From JAVBQU01 sp031548675 (GTDB lineage Bacteria; Bacteroidota; Bacteroidia; Bacteroidales; P3), in contig JAVBQU010000159.1 of assembly GCA_031548675.1 (NCBI GenBank), positions 1 through 9,285 on the forward strand: a stretch of DNA of 9,285 nucleotides, written 5' to 3'. A program made the position numbers and the translations under genes. Shown here one piece after another: positions 1 through 7,191 of the stretch (positions are counted from its first letter, which is position 1; every line of letters begins with the position of its first letter). Below the pieces are notes generated by a model that was not told where the DNA came from, did no database searches, and worked only from the letters and a program-made list of their open reading frames with translations.

Positions 1-1207
1 ACTCTTTCCAAAAATCAGGAAAAGATTTTACAACTACTTCCGCATTAGCTATGGTCAGGTTTGGAACTTTCATAATCAAAGGAGCAAAAGCCATTGCCAT
101 ACGATGGTCATTATAGGTTTGTATAGGTTTATTAATTATAATCTGCGATGGTAATATTTCTATAGAATCGAGGGTATTATGTATGGAAACTCCTATTTTT
201 CGAAGCTCTGCAACAAGAGCTTCTATCCGGTTGGTTTCTTTTATAGCTAAATTCTGCAAGCCCGAAAGTGTAGCTTTAATTTGCAATCCGGCACATACAA
301 CGGCTAAACTTTGAGCTAAATCGGGTGTATCTATGCAATTACACATAAAATGCTGTGTTTGAATCGGGATTTTAGATAAATGAACGCCTGTTGCCGAAAA
401 TTCTGTTTTTACACCTAAAACAGAAAAGAAATCTATCAGCTTTGAATCGCCCTGCCAACTGTTTTTTTGTAATCCCAGAAGTGTTATATCCGCTTTTTCA
501 GATAAAGCAGCCAATTCATAAAAATAAGAAGCAGCACTCCAATCCGGTTCTACATATATAGATTTAGATTGATAGGGTTGAGAAGGAATATAAATGAAAT
601 CTTTCTCCATGTGAACTTGCATCCCAAAATATTGCATTAGTTTGGATGTGAGTAGAATATATGGCAATGATACTTGTTGCCCTTTAAGCAGAATCTTCAA
701 ACCCTTTTCCATTGCAGGAGCAATCATCATTAAAGCAGAAATAAACTGACTGCTTATATCTGCGTGAATTTCAACTTTCCCGCCCTGTAACTGTTTGCCT
801 TGTATTAAAATAGGAGGGAATCCTTGCGTTTGCATATATTGTATGTCAGCCCCAAGCGATAGTAATGCATTAACCAAGGGTTCTATCGGACGTTGCAGCA
901 TGCGTTCAGTACCTGTAAGCAGCCAATTTCCGCTAGTATTGCTTAAAAATGCTGTTAAAAAACGGAATGCAGTACCGGCATCCTTTGCATTTAATATATA
1001 AGGCTGATGAGAAAGCTCATTACCTCTTATTTCAGATAGCAATTGCTTTAAAATAAGAGTATCATTGGCATTGGATAAATTTTCAATAGATATGGACGCA
1101 TTGCTTAATGCCTGCATGATGAGTAATCGGTTAGAAATACTCTTAGATGCAGGTAATTGAACGATGCCGGTTGGATGCGTATTTTTACGCGTAAGGTGTT
1201 TGTTCAA
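1..1207 (-). CDS. aroA: 3-phosphoshikimate 1-carboxyvinyltransferase (EPSP synthase), C-terminus cut by window edge
   Basis: This cytoplasmic enzyme transfers the enolpyruvyl group of PEP to shikimate-3-phosphate, the sixth step of the shikimate pathway. About 402 codons are visible. Family landmarks read in order: LPASKSISNR with the substrate-binding Lys at about residue 22, DAGTAFRFLTA (from 76), ERMLQRPI (101-108), SSQFISAL (152 on), VEPDWSAAS (219 on), TPD with the catalytic-type Asp at 296, KETNR (323-327, catalytic Glu 324), DHRMAM (367 on) and VVKSFPDFW (Lys 394). The last motif normally lies close to the C-terminus, so only a few residues should be missing. The start is taken as the TTG at 1205-1207, because an in-frame stop lies at 1214-1216, no ATG comes before the SKS motif, and the N-terminal spacing fits the family. 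KETNR has Asn where Asp is commonest. The gene is divergent from the TPR gene. Identity is very secure; the start is less so. Confidence 0.96.
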   Translation of the reverse strand, partial: MNKHLTRKNTHPTGIVQLPASKSISNRLLIMQALSNASISIENLSNANDTLILKQLLSEIRGNELSHQPYILNAKDAGTAFRFLTAFLSNTSGNWLLTGTERMLQRPIEPLVNALLSLGADIQYMQTQGFPPILIQGKQLQGGKVEIHADISSQFISALMMIAPAMEKGLKILLKGQQVSLPYILLTSKLMQYFGMQVHMEKDFIYIPSQPYQSKSIYVEPDWSAASYFYELAALSEKADITLLGLQKNSWQGDSKLIDFFSVLGVKTEFSATGVHLSKIPIQTQHFMCNCIDTPDLAQSLAVVCAGLQIKATLSGLQNLAIKETNRIEALVAELRKIGVSIHNTLDSIEILPSQIIINKPIQTYNDHRMAMAFAPLIMKVPNLTIANAEVVVKSFPDFWKE

Positions 1208-1251
1208 AGTGCTTTATCTATTATAAATTGAAAATTTTTAGAATCACTTAG

Positions 1252-1278
1252 CAAAGTTACGATACTTTTGTAACTTTG
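1252..1278. promoter_or_regulatory. Inverted repeat with mirrored TAnnTTTG boxes between aroA and the TPR gene
   Basis: Two perfect 9-bp arms, CAAAGTTAC (1252-1260) and GTAACTTTG (1270-1278), flank a 9-base spacer. Each arm carries TAACTTTG reading outward, at 1259-1252 on the minus strand and 1271-1278 on the plus strand. This matches the -7 element (TAnnTTTG) of Bacteroidota primary-sigma promoters. A further TACTTTTG lies at 1263-1270 on the plus strand. The minus-strand box is about 45 bases from the aroA start, a sensible leader. No good TTTG -33 element sits at the usual distance on either strand, so promoter activity is inferred. An operator or a chance palindrome are alternatives. Confidence 0.45.
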
Positions 1279-1305
1279 TGTATAAATAAGTCGCAAAATA
1301 TATTG

Positions 1306-1334
1306 TTTGTAACAGAAAAATTCATGTATATTTG
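1306..1334 (+). promoter_or_regulatory. Putative Bacteroidota-type promoter for the TPR-comA pair
   Basis: TTTG (1306-1309) is followed after 17 bases by TATATTTG (1327-1334), which fits the TTTG / TAnnTTTG consensus but with a spacer slightly shorter than the usual 19-21. Transcription would begin near 1340, leaving a leader of about 45 bases before the ATG at 1384. It would also fall downstream of the alternative starts at 1276 and 1324, which argues against them. Confidence 0.5.
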
Positions 1335-1370
1335 CAATCTATCCTTTGCAAAGGATGGAACCGATTATTT

Positions 1371-1376
1371 AGGAAA
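1371..1376 (+). promoter_or_regulatory. Ribosome binding site that supports the TPR start at 1384
   Basis: AGGAAA lies 7 bases before the ATG at 1384. Recognisable Shine-Dalgarno sequences are scarce in this window, so its presence favours this start over the upstream in-frame TTG (1276) and ATG (1324). Confidence 0.45.
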
Positions 1377-1383
1377 TACAAGC

Positions 1384-2790
1384 ATGGAAGATAGTTTTTG
1401 GGAATTTGAAAAAGAAAGCAAAGAGTTAGTTGAACGTTTTGAATTGATGGTACGAAAAAATGAAAATTACTTTTTCGATACCGAAGAATTCGAGAATATA
1501 ATTAACTATTATATGCACAAAAACAATATGATGCGTTGTGAATTGGCTCTTAATAAAGCGATGCTGCAACATCCATATTCTACCAGTTTGATGCTTAAAA
1601 AGGTTCATTTTCTTATTTGCAATAACCTTTTGGATAGGGCTTTACATATATTAAAAAAGTTAGAACAAACGGAACCTGATAATACAGATATTTACATGGC
1701 TAAAGCTTGTATTTTCAGTCAAAAAGGAGAACATCAGAAAGCAATCCGCGAATATGAAAAAATACTTTTGCTGGAAGAAGATTGTGTAGATATCAATATG
1801 TTTTTGGCTCAGGAGTATGAAGCATTGGGCAATTATGATCAAGCCGAATTCTATTATAAAAAAGAACTAGATTCTAACCTTGAACTGGATTATGTAATTC
1901 AGGATTTACATTTTCTATATGAATTACAGGGAAGGGAAGAAGAATTTATAGATTATATTCGGGATTATATTACCGAACATCCTTTTTCGTGGATAGCTTG
2001 GGACAATCTGGGTCTTGCTTACTACAACCTGTTGCTTTATGAAAAGGCTATCGAAGCTTTTGATTATGTAAGTGCCATCAATGAAAATTACATTTATGCG
2101 TATCTTTATAAAGCCAATTCTTTATTTTACTTAGAAAGATATAACGACGCTATTGCTACAGCTCATTTGGGGCTGAAATATCAGGAAGCTCCGATATTAT
2201 ATTGCGTAATCGGCGATTGTTACAAAGAAAAAGAGGATTTTGATTTGGCTATGCAGTATTTTAAAGAGGCATTGAAGAGAGATGAGGATTATCCGTATGG
2301 GCATATTGGTTTAGCTCTCTGTTACAGCGAACAAGGTATTACCGAATCAGCTATTTTACATCTAAATAAAGCCTTAGCTGTCGAAGATAATAATCCTGAT
2401 TTCCTACGTATTGCTACTGATATTTATTCAAATGCGGAAATGCGGGAAGAAACCGAGGTTTTTTTCAAGAAATTATTGAAAATAGAACCGCGTAACACAG
2501 AAGGGTGGTTAGATTTTTCAGATTTTCTGTTTTCGATTGAAGATATTCCGGCAGCCATAGATGTTTTACAGCAAGGCTTAATTCAAAATCCGCGTAATGC
2601 CGGACTTACCTATCGTTTGGCAGCTTTACATTTGCTTAAAGGAAATGAATTTGAAGGAATCGTTTGTTTGCAAGAAGCATTGCAATATAACCCTTTAACC
2701 AAAGAGTTATTTGATTATGCACCCGAATTAACAGATAATGAAACTGTAATAGAAATTATTAAAACCCATAATTCAGAAAGAAATAATTAA
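1384..2790 (+). CDS. Tetratricopeptide-repeat protein, cytoplasmic, function unknown
   Basis: The protein is 468 residues from the chosen ATG and is largely helical TPR repeats. Repeats can be seen at roughly residues 102-133, 136-167, 203-236, 237-268, 271-303, 304-336, 338-370, 373-404 and 408-438. They show the small/aromatic pattern typical of TPRs, for example WDNLGLAYYNLLLYEKAIEA at 206-225. There is no signal peptide or membrane segment, so it should be a soluble scaffold that binds protein partners. The open frame extends upstream to a TTG at 1276, but the added 36 residues look unlike the family, and a promoter and a ribosome site lie inside that stretch. The comA-like gene starts 5 bp after its stop, so the two are almost surely co-transcribed. 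The binding partner cannot be predicted; a link to the ComA-family enzyme is only inferred from the pairing. Confidence 0.9.
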   Translation: MEDSFWEFEKESKELVERFELMVRKNENYFFDTEEFENIINYYMHKNNMMRCELALNKAMLQHPYSTSLMLKKVHFLICNNLLDRALHILKKLEQTEPDNTDIYMAKACIFSQKGEHQKAIREYEKILLLEEDCVDINMFLAQEYEALGNYDQAEFYYKKELDSNLELDYVIQDLHFLYELQGREEEFIDYIRDYITEHPFSWIAWDNLGLAYYNLLLYEKAIEAFDYVSAINENYIYAYLYKANSLFYLERYNDAIATAHLGLKYQEAPILYCVIGDCYKEKEDFDLAMQYFKEALKRDEDYPYGHIGLALCYSEQGITESAILHLNKALAVEDNNPDFLRIATDIYSNAEMREETEVFFKKLLKIEPRNTEGWLDFSDFLFSIEDIPAAIDVLQQGLIQNPRNAGLTYRLAALHLLKGNEFEGIVCLQEALQYNPLTKELFDYAPELTDNETVIEIIKTHNSERNN

Positions 2791-2795
2791 AAGAT

Positions 2796-3569
2796 ATGAA
2801 CTTTACTACTTATTTTAATCATATTCCGCAACGCGAAAATAAGCCTCGTACCAGAGGTATTACCATGGTGATGGATAAAGGCTTGAGTGTACGCGAAGCC
2901 GAAGATTTTGTAGATGTATCGGCTCATTTGGTCGATTATGTAAAACTCGGCTTTGGAACCAGTGTAATATCCAACAGGGTAAAAGAAAAGGTAAAAATAT
3001 ACCAACAAGCTGATATAAAAGTTTATTGCGGCGGTACATTATTTGAAGCGTTTCTGATTCGCAATCAAATAGAAGATTATTTGCGTTATATAGACTATTT
3101 AGGTGTACATGCTATCGAGATATCTGATGGTTCGATGGATATACTTCCCGAAAAAAAGTATGAATTGATACGAAAATTATCACAGAATTACCATGTAGTC
3201 TCAGAAGTAGGTTCAAAAGATGCAAATACCGTATTGTCGAACGATACATGGGTAGCTTCTATGCAGAACGAATTGCAGGCAGGGTCTGCTTTGGTAATTG
3301 CCGAAGCGCGCGAAAGCGGAAACGTGGGAATTTATAAAGCAGACGGTAAAGTGAACCAGGAATTGATTGAACAAATTCAAGCAACTATTTGTTTCGATAG
3401 AATCTTATGGGAAGCGCCTCAAAAATCGCAGCAAACGTGGTTTATCAAAAACTTTGGCTATCATATCAACTTGGGAAATATAGCGCCCAACGAGTTAATA
3501 TCTTTAGAAACTTTACGTTTAGGATTACGGGGCGATACATTCCATGATTTTTTAAATCATTCAAACTAA
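2796..3569 (+). CDS. comA: Phosphosulfolactate synthase family protein (ComA-like)
   Basis: This 257-residue protein matches the ComA family, which adds sulfite to phosphoenolpyruvate to give (2R)-3-phosphosulfolactate, the first step of one archaeal coenzyme M route. The fold is a TIM barrel. Conserved stretches in order are KPRTRGITMVMDKGL (16-30), DYVKLGFGTS (47-56), YCGGTLFE (77-84), IEISDGS (107-113), SEVGSKD with the family's key Lys at 141 (136-142), AEARESG (169-175), WEAPQK (205-210), NLGNI (225-229) and LRGDT near 244-248. Length is typical of the family. The gene follows the TPR gene by 5 bp without a strong ribosome site. No other sulfolactate or coenzyme M genes are in the window. 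The same family includes Bacillus YitD and the plant heat-stress protein HSA32, so family membership is firm but the product in this organism is not established. Confidence 0.88.
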   Translation: MNFTTYFNHIPQRENKPRTRGITMVMDKGLSVREAEDFVDVSAHLVDYVKLGFGTSVISNRVKEKVKIYQQADIKVYCGGTLFEAFLIRNQIEDYLRYIDYLGVHAIEISDGSMDILPEKKYELIRKLSQNYHVVSEVGSKDANTVLSNDTWVASMQNELQAGSALVIAEARESGNVGIYKADGKVNQELIEQIQATICFDRILWEAPQKSQQTWFIKNFGYHINLGNIAPNELISLETLRLGLRGDTFHDFLNHSN

Positions 3570-3607
3570 ATCAATCCGCATTACCATTTTATTTGCTATA
3601 AAAAATA

Positions 3608-3638
3608 TTTGAGATTTATTGAATATGGATTATTTTTG
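3608..3638 (+). promoter_or_regulatory. Bacteroidota primary-sigma promoter for glmM
   Basis: TTTG (3608-3611), then exactly 19 bases, then TATTTTTG (3631-3638) is a full match to the TTTG-N19-TAnnTTTG consensus. Transcription would start near 3643-3646, giving a leader of about 60 bases before glmM. This is the best promoter in the window and indicates that glmM is expressed independently of the TPR-comA pair. Confidence 0.75.
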
Positions 3639-3703
3639 CAGGGTAAATTTACTATTTAAAACAGCAGGCACTATTTGCAGGTTGGCTACAACATTATTTT
3701 AAT

Positions 3704-5101
3704 ATGTCATTAATAAAATCAATATCAGGAATTAGAGGAACGATAGGAGGTACGGTGGGTAATAATTTTACCCCTATTGATATTGTAAAATTTACCACTG
3801 CCTTTGCAACATTTATTCAACAAACTCAAAACAAAGAGCGTATAAAAATTGTAGTAGGTCGAGATGCCCGTATTTCAGGAGAAATGGTAAATCATTTGGT
3901 CGTAGGTACTTTAATGGGCTGCGGAGTTGATGTTATAGACGGAGGGTTATCCACCACGCCAACTATAGAAATGGCTGTAAAACATACTGATGCCGATGGC
4001 GGTATCATACTTACAGCCAGCCATAATCCTAAGCAATGGAATGCATTAAAACTTCTCAATCATAAAGGAGAGTTTTTAAATGCAGCCGATGGTGAAAGAG
4101 TTTTGCAATTAGCTGAATGCTCCGAAACCAAATTTCCGGGTATAGATCGTATTGGAAGCTATAAACAAGAGAACAGCTTTATTGACATGCACATCCAAAA
4201 AATATTGGCATTGCCTTTAGTGGATGTAGAAGCTATTAAAGCTATGGACTTTAAGGTTGCTATTGACTGTATCAATTCTACTGGAGGCATAGCCGTTCCG
4301 GCTTTATTAAAAGCTTTGGGAGTAACTCAAATAGAAGAGTTGTATTGCGACCCTACCGGAGATTTCCAACATAATCCAGAACCGTTACCGGAAAATTTAT
4401 ATGCTATTTCAGAAAAAGTGGTGAAATCGCAGGCAGATATTGGCTTTATTGTTGATCCTGACGTAGATAGGCTGGCTGTGGTAATGGAAGACGGAAATTT
4501 TTTTGGAGAAGAATACACTTTGGTTACTGTAGCCGATTATATACTATCCCATACCAAAGGAAATACGGTTTCAAATCTGTCTTCTACCCGTGCTTTGAGG
4601 GTTGTTACCGAACAACATGGCGGAATCTACAATGCTTCAGCAGTAGGTGAAGTGAATGTAGTAGAAAAAATGAAAGAAACCCAAGCTGTAATTGGGGGAG
4701 AAGGTAACGGAGGTATAATTTATCCGGAGTTACATTATGGCAGAGATGCCTTAGTAGGTATAGCTTTAATACTTTCGTATTTGGCTAAAAATAAGGAAAC
4801 TTGCTCCCAATTACGTGATCGTTACCCGAATTTTTATATTTCTAAAAATAAAATTGAATTATCTCAAGAAATTAATGTAGATTTGCTTCTCGAAAAAATT
4901 CAGGAGCGTTATCAGCAATATCCTATTTCTACGATAGATGGAGTAAAGATAGATTTTGAAAATGAGTGGGTGCATCTACGTAAATCAAATACAGAGCCTA
5001 TTATCCGCATTTATGTAGAAAGTGATGCCATGACAACTGCCGAATATCTGGCTAATCAGATATTGAATGATATGCGTGAAAGTATCAAATCAAATTATTA
5101 G
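3704..5101 (+). CDS. glmM: Phosphoglucosamine mutase (Bacteroidota type, phosphohexomutase family)
   Basis: The enzyme interconverts glucosamine-6-phosphate and glucosamine-1-phosphate, feeding UDP-GlcNAc for peptidoglycan and lipid A. At 465 residues it has all four phosphohexomutase domains. Visible sites are SISGIRGT (6-13), GRDARISG (52-59), the phosphoserine loop TASHNP with Ser 106 (104-109), the metal-binding loop DPDVDR (251-256), the sugar loop GGEGNGG (331-337) and the phosphate-binding loop RKSNTEP (426-432). The sugar loop differs from the GGEQSGH of proteobacterial and firmicute GlmM and resembles archaeal or phosphomannomutase-like members. The overall sequence is that of the protein usually labelled GlmM in Bacteroidota. 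Mutase activity is secure; strict glucosamine specificity is inferred. It has its own promoter upstream and an acidic-tail gene 62 bp downstream. Confidence 0.93.
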   Translation: MSLIKSISGIRGTIGGTVGNNFTPIDIVKFTTAFATFIQQTQNKERIKIVVGRDARISGEMVNHLVVGTLMGCGVDVIDGGLSTTPTIEMAVKHTDADGGIILTASHNPKQWNALKLLNHKGEFLNAADGERVLQLAECSETKFPGIDRIGSYKQENSFIDMHIQKILALPLVDVEAIKAMDFKVAIDCINSTGGIAVPALLKALGVTQIEELYCDPTGDFQHNPEPLPENLYAISEKVVKSQADIGFIVDPDVDRLAVVMEDGNFFGEEYTLVTVADYILSHTKGNTVSNLSSTRALRVVTEQHGGIYNASAVGEVNVVEKMKETQAVIGGEGNGGIIYPELHYGRDALVGIALILSYLAKNKETCSQLRDRYPNFYISKNKIELSQEINVDLLLEKIQERYQQYPISTIDGVKIDFENEWVHLRKSNTEPIIRIYVESDAMTTAEYLANQILNDMRESIKSNY

Positions 5102-5163
5102 AATAATAACATTATAATCAATTAATCATTTAACAATTTTAATTTTATTATAAGTCACAGAAT

Positions 5164-5628
5164 ATGACAACAAAAAAGCGATCTATTGTAAGTTTTCATA
5201 ACCTTCCGGAAGCAGCCCAAGAACTTTTTAAAGAAAAATATGGTAATTCCTATGGCGATTTTGTTCAAAAAATTACCAAACCCAATAATGAAATCATGTA
5301 TGTTGTGCCTTTAGAAACAGAAGATGCTTACTATATGATTAAAGTAGAAGTACGAGTGGATGCTAAAATGAGTGATGATGAGTTTGATAAACAATTAGCA
5401 GATATAGATTCTTTTGGTGGTGAAGGCGAAGAAAAAGAAGAGGCAGAAAGCAACGATCATGATAATGGAGATGGATTTAATCCCAATAAAAAAGAATACG
5501 AAATCTTTTCAGGTCATACTTTAGAAGATATTGAAAAAGAAGAAGCTGAAAGAGAAAAAAATAGTGACGATGAAGAGGAAGACGAAGATGATGATGAGGA
5601 TTTTGATGAAGAGGAAGACGAAAAATAA
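5164..5628 (+). CDS. Conserved hypothetical protein with highly acidic C-terminal tail
   Basis: This is a small soluble protein of 154 residues with no signal peptide or membrane segment. Residues 1-70 form a compact-looking domain beginning KKRSIVSFHNLP, with helix-like LFKEKYG and strand-like segments MYVVPLE and YYMIKVEVRV. It resembles small uncharacterised proteins found near glmM in other Bacteroidota. Residues 86-100 and especially 135-153 are almost all Asp or Glu; 18 of the last 19 residues before the final Lys are acidic. Acidic tails occur on chaperones, histone-like proteins and DNA mimics, but nothing here selects among these. The tail contains an exact internal DNA repeat. It lies 62 bp after glmM with no clear promoter between and is followed directly by a terminator, so it is probably the last gene of the glmM transcript. 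Confidence 0.82.
   Translation: MTTKKRSIVSFHNLPEAAQELFKEKYGNSYGDFVQKITKPNNEIMYVVPLETEDAYYMIKVEVRVDAKMSDDEFDKQLADIDSFGGEGEEKEEAESNDHDNGDGFNPNKKEYEIFSGHTLEDIEKEEAEREKNSDDEEEDEDDDEDFDEEEDEK
5569..5622 (+). repeat. Exact 18-bp direct repeat inside the acidic tail
   Basis: GATGAAGAGGAAGACGAA occurs at 5569-5586 and again at 5605-5622, in frame, 36 bases apart, encoding DEEEDE twice. The 18 bases between are GAT/GAG-rich. Identity at nucleotide level in a region free to vary synonymously suggests recent duplication or slippage. Confidence 0.8.
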
Positions 5629-5633
5629 ATAAA

Positions 5634-5682
5634 CCAATAGATATAAAGAAGCCGGATTTCCGGCTTTCTTTATATCTATTGG
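5634..5682. terminator. Long bidirectional hairpin terminator between convergent genes
   Basis: The arms 5634-5655 and 5660-5682 pair over 22 base pairs with one bulged base around the 4-base loop ATTT. The inner stem is GCCGG/CCGGC. Reading plus, the core stem runs into TTTCTTTATAT; reading minus, the hairpin is followed by a T-rich run (complement of 5622-5633). It therefore ends both the glmM-acidic protein transcript and the convergent panC transcript. The stop codon of the minus-strand gene (5676-5678) lies inside the right arm. Confidence 0.85.
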
Positions 5683-7187
5683 TAAGCTATCTTATTTATA
5701 TAAAATACATCCCTTCTGCTGTTTTTTAAGCGGTTGTTTCGAATCGTTTGATATCCAAATGCAATATAATAATTATCATACCAAAACCGCATATTCCCAT
5801 TGATAGAACCTAACACCCTATCTGCAGGATATTTTTTCTCTACTCTTAGCATCTGTGTATTAGTTAAGGTCGAATCTTTCTGAATAACAGCATAATTTAC
5901 TTCTCCATTATTATTATAAGCCCAAACCTGTTCCTCTTGGTCTTGTATGCCATGCATTCTACTGCTCATATAGGGCGTAAGCACATCCCAAATTCCCAAT
6001 ACATTTGTCCATAACATATTGCCTTCCTTATCAAATCCTGCAGTCAGCGCATTCCCAAATCTAAATCCTTCGAAAATAGTGCGGGTATAGGGACTCATGC
6101 CATTATAATAGTTGTTATAGTAGCCCGTTTCGGCAACCATGCGGAATTCGGGTTTAAAAGTTTCCACCATTAACTGTATCTCTCCGTCTTTAAACATAAG
6201 TTCATGCGGAATCAATAAAGAATTCATAGATTCTTCATCAACTTTTTCAGAAACTATCTTTTGTCCTCCACTGTTATTAGAAGTTTGACGGATAAATTTT
6301 CGGAAATTATAACTCTTGGTAAAACTCTGCTTTCCATTTTCAATTTTGGTAATAAATAATCCTGCAGATTCTGAATAATTGGTATAGGTACTTTGCTGAG
6401 ACCGCTCATCTTTTTTATTATAAGAGCCTGCAATGAATAAGCCATTCGGTGTACTGATACAGTTTGCTGTTATCAGTTTTTGGTTTGCTGATGCAGGTTC
6501 TAACATCATGCCTTGTAATGATAAGTTTTTGCTGTCAAAAACATGATAAAGCAGATTACGTTCTGTTTTCTGTCTGTCGGTAGTGGTTATAATATGTAAT
6601 TTATCTGTTAATGTATCGGCAAATGCCGACATTATTTCTGCATTGGGAAGATTTGTAATGGTTTGTGTTGAAATAAGTTTTTGAGTTTTAAAATCATAGA
6701 CTAATATATAACACGCATTACGACCATTTGCCAGCAAAAGAAGATTATCATTCAAACAATAAGTTCCTGCTATTGAAATTTTATCTGGTATATCAAATGC
6801 AAATGTTTGATACAAGCCTGTAGGAACATCTAATGAAAGCAGCTTGACAAACACATTGTTTTTTCTTTGATTAGTTAAAAAGCATACAATTAATTTATCG
6901 TTGTTTTGCACATAATCTACTGCCGACATATCATTATCTATAGTTACGCGTTTCTCCCATTTCCGCTCAAAACGTATATTATAGGAATCAAAATCCCAAA
7001 TCGTACTATCTTTGCCTGAACGTTCTCCTGCTTGAAAAAACACAACCAATCCATCTTTTCCCATCGGAATCAGATTATACATGCTAGAATTAGGTGCATT
7101 AAATTCCAAACGCATAGGATTATCTTTCGATTGGGAAAATCCCAGCGAAAGCAAGAAAAAAGATAATATGATTAGTTTGAATTTCAT
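5676..7187 (-). CDS. Exported protein of unknown function, last gene after panC
   Basis: The product is 503 residues from the ATG at 7187. That start is preferred over the one at 7214, which would overlap panC, because it places a classical signal peptide at the very N-terminus: MKFK, a hydrophobic core to about residue 15, then GFS with likely cleavage before Gln 19. No lipobox cysteine or further membrane segment is seen, so the protein should be periplasmic or surface-located. The body is rich in short beta-like strands separated by NG or DN turns, with a Tyr/Asn-rich stretch at 356-368 (GYYNNYYNGMSPY), and could be a repeated-blade or beta-sandwich fold. I recognise no family, enzyme motif or C-terminal sorting domain. 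The ATG lies 4 bases after the panC stop, implying co-transcription, and the gene ends within a strong terminator. A role in pantothenate metabolism is not implied by its sequence. Confidence 0.88.
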   Translation of the reverse strand: MKFKLIILSFFLLSLGFSQSKDNPMRLEFNAPNSSMYNLIPMGKDGLVVFFQAGERSGKDSTIWDFDSYNIRFERKWEKRVTIDNDMSAVDYVQNNDKLIVCFLTNQRKNNVFVKLLSLDVPTGLYQTFAFDIPDKISIAGTYCLNDNLLLLANGRNACYILVYDFKTQKLISTQTITNLPNAEIMSAFADTLTDKLHIITTTDRQKTERNLLYHVFDSKNLSLQGMMLEPASANQKLITANCISTPNGLFIAGSYNKKDERSQQSTYTNYSESAGLFITKIENGKQSFTKSYNFRKFIRQTSNNSGGQKIVSEKVDEESMNSLLIPHELMFKDGEIQLMVETFKPEFRMVAETGYYNNYYNGMSPYTRTIFEGFRFGNALTAGFDKEGNMLWTNVLGIWDVLTPYMSSRMHGIQDQEEQVWAYNNNGEVNYAVIQKDSTLTNTQMLRVEKKYPADRVLGSINGNMRFWYDNYYIAFGYQTIRNNRLKNSRRDVFYINKIAYQ

Positions 7188-7191
7188 CTGT

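Noticed and set aside
230..232. Asn in KETNR of AroA as a sign of an inactive or glyphosate-adapted enzyme
   Set aside because: The family signature allows Asn at this position, and the catalytic Glu, Arg, Asp and Lys residues are intact.
795..1001. Plus-strand 68-residue open frame
   Set aside because: It lies wholly within aroA on the other strand, has no family character and no start signal.
1276..1383. An N-terminal extension of the TPR gene starting at TTG 1276 (or ATG 1324)
   Set aside because: The 36 extra residues have no TPR-like character, a promoter-like element lies inside the stretch, and the ATG at 1384 has an AGGAAA 7 bases upstream.
2787..3008. Minus-strand 73-residue open frame
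   Set aside because: It is antisense to the well-conserved start of the ComA-like gene.
3635..3681. TTTGCAGG occurring twice (3635-3642 and 3674-3681) in the glmM leader as a regulatory repeat
   Set aside because: Eight bases in an AT-rich leader is weak, and the first copy is partly the -7 box itself.
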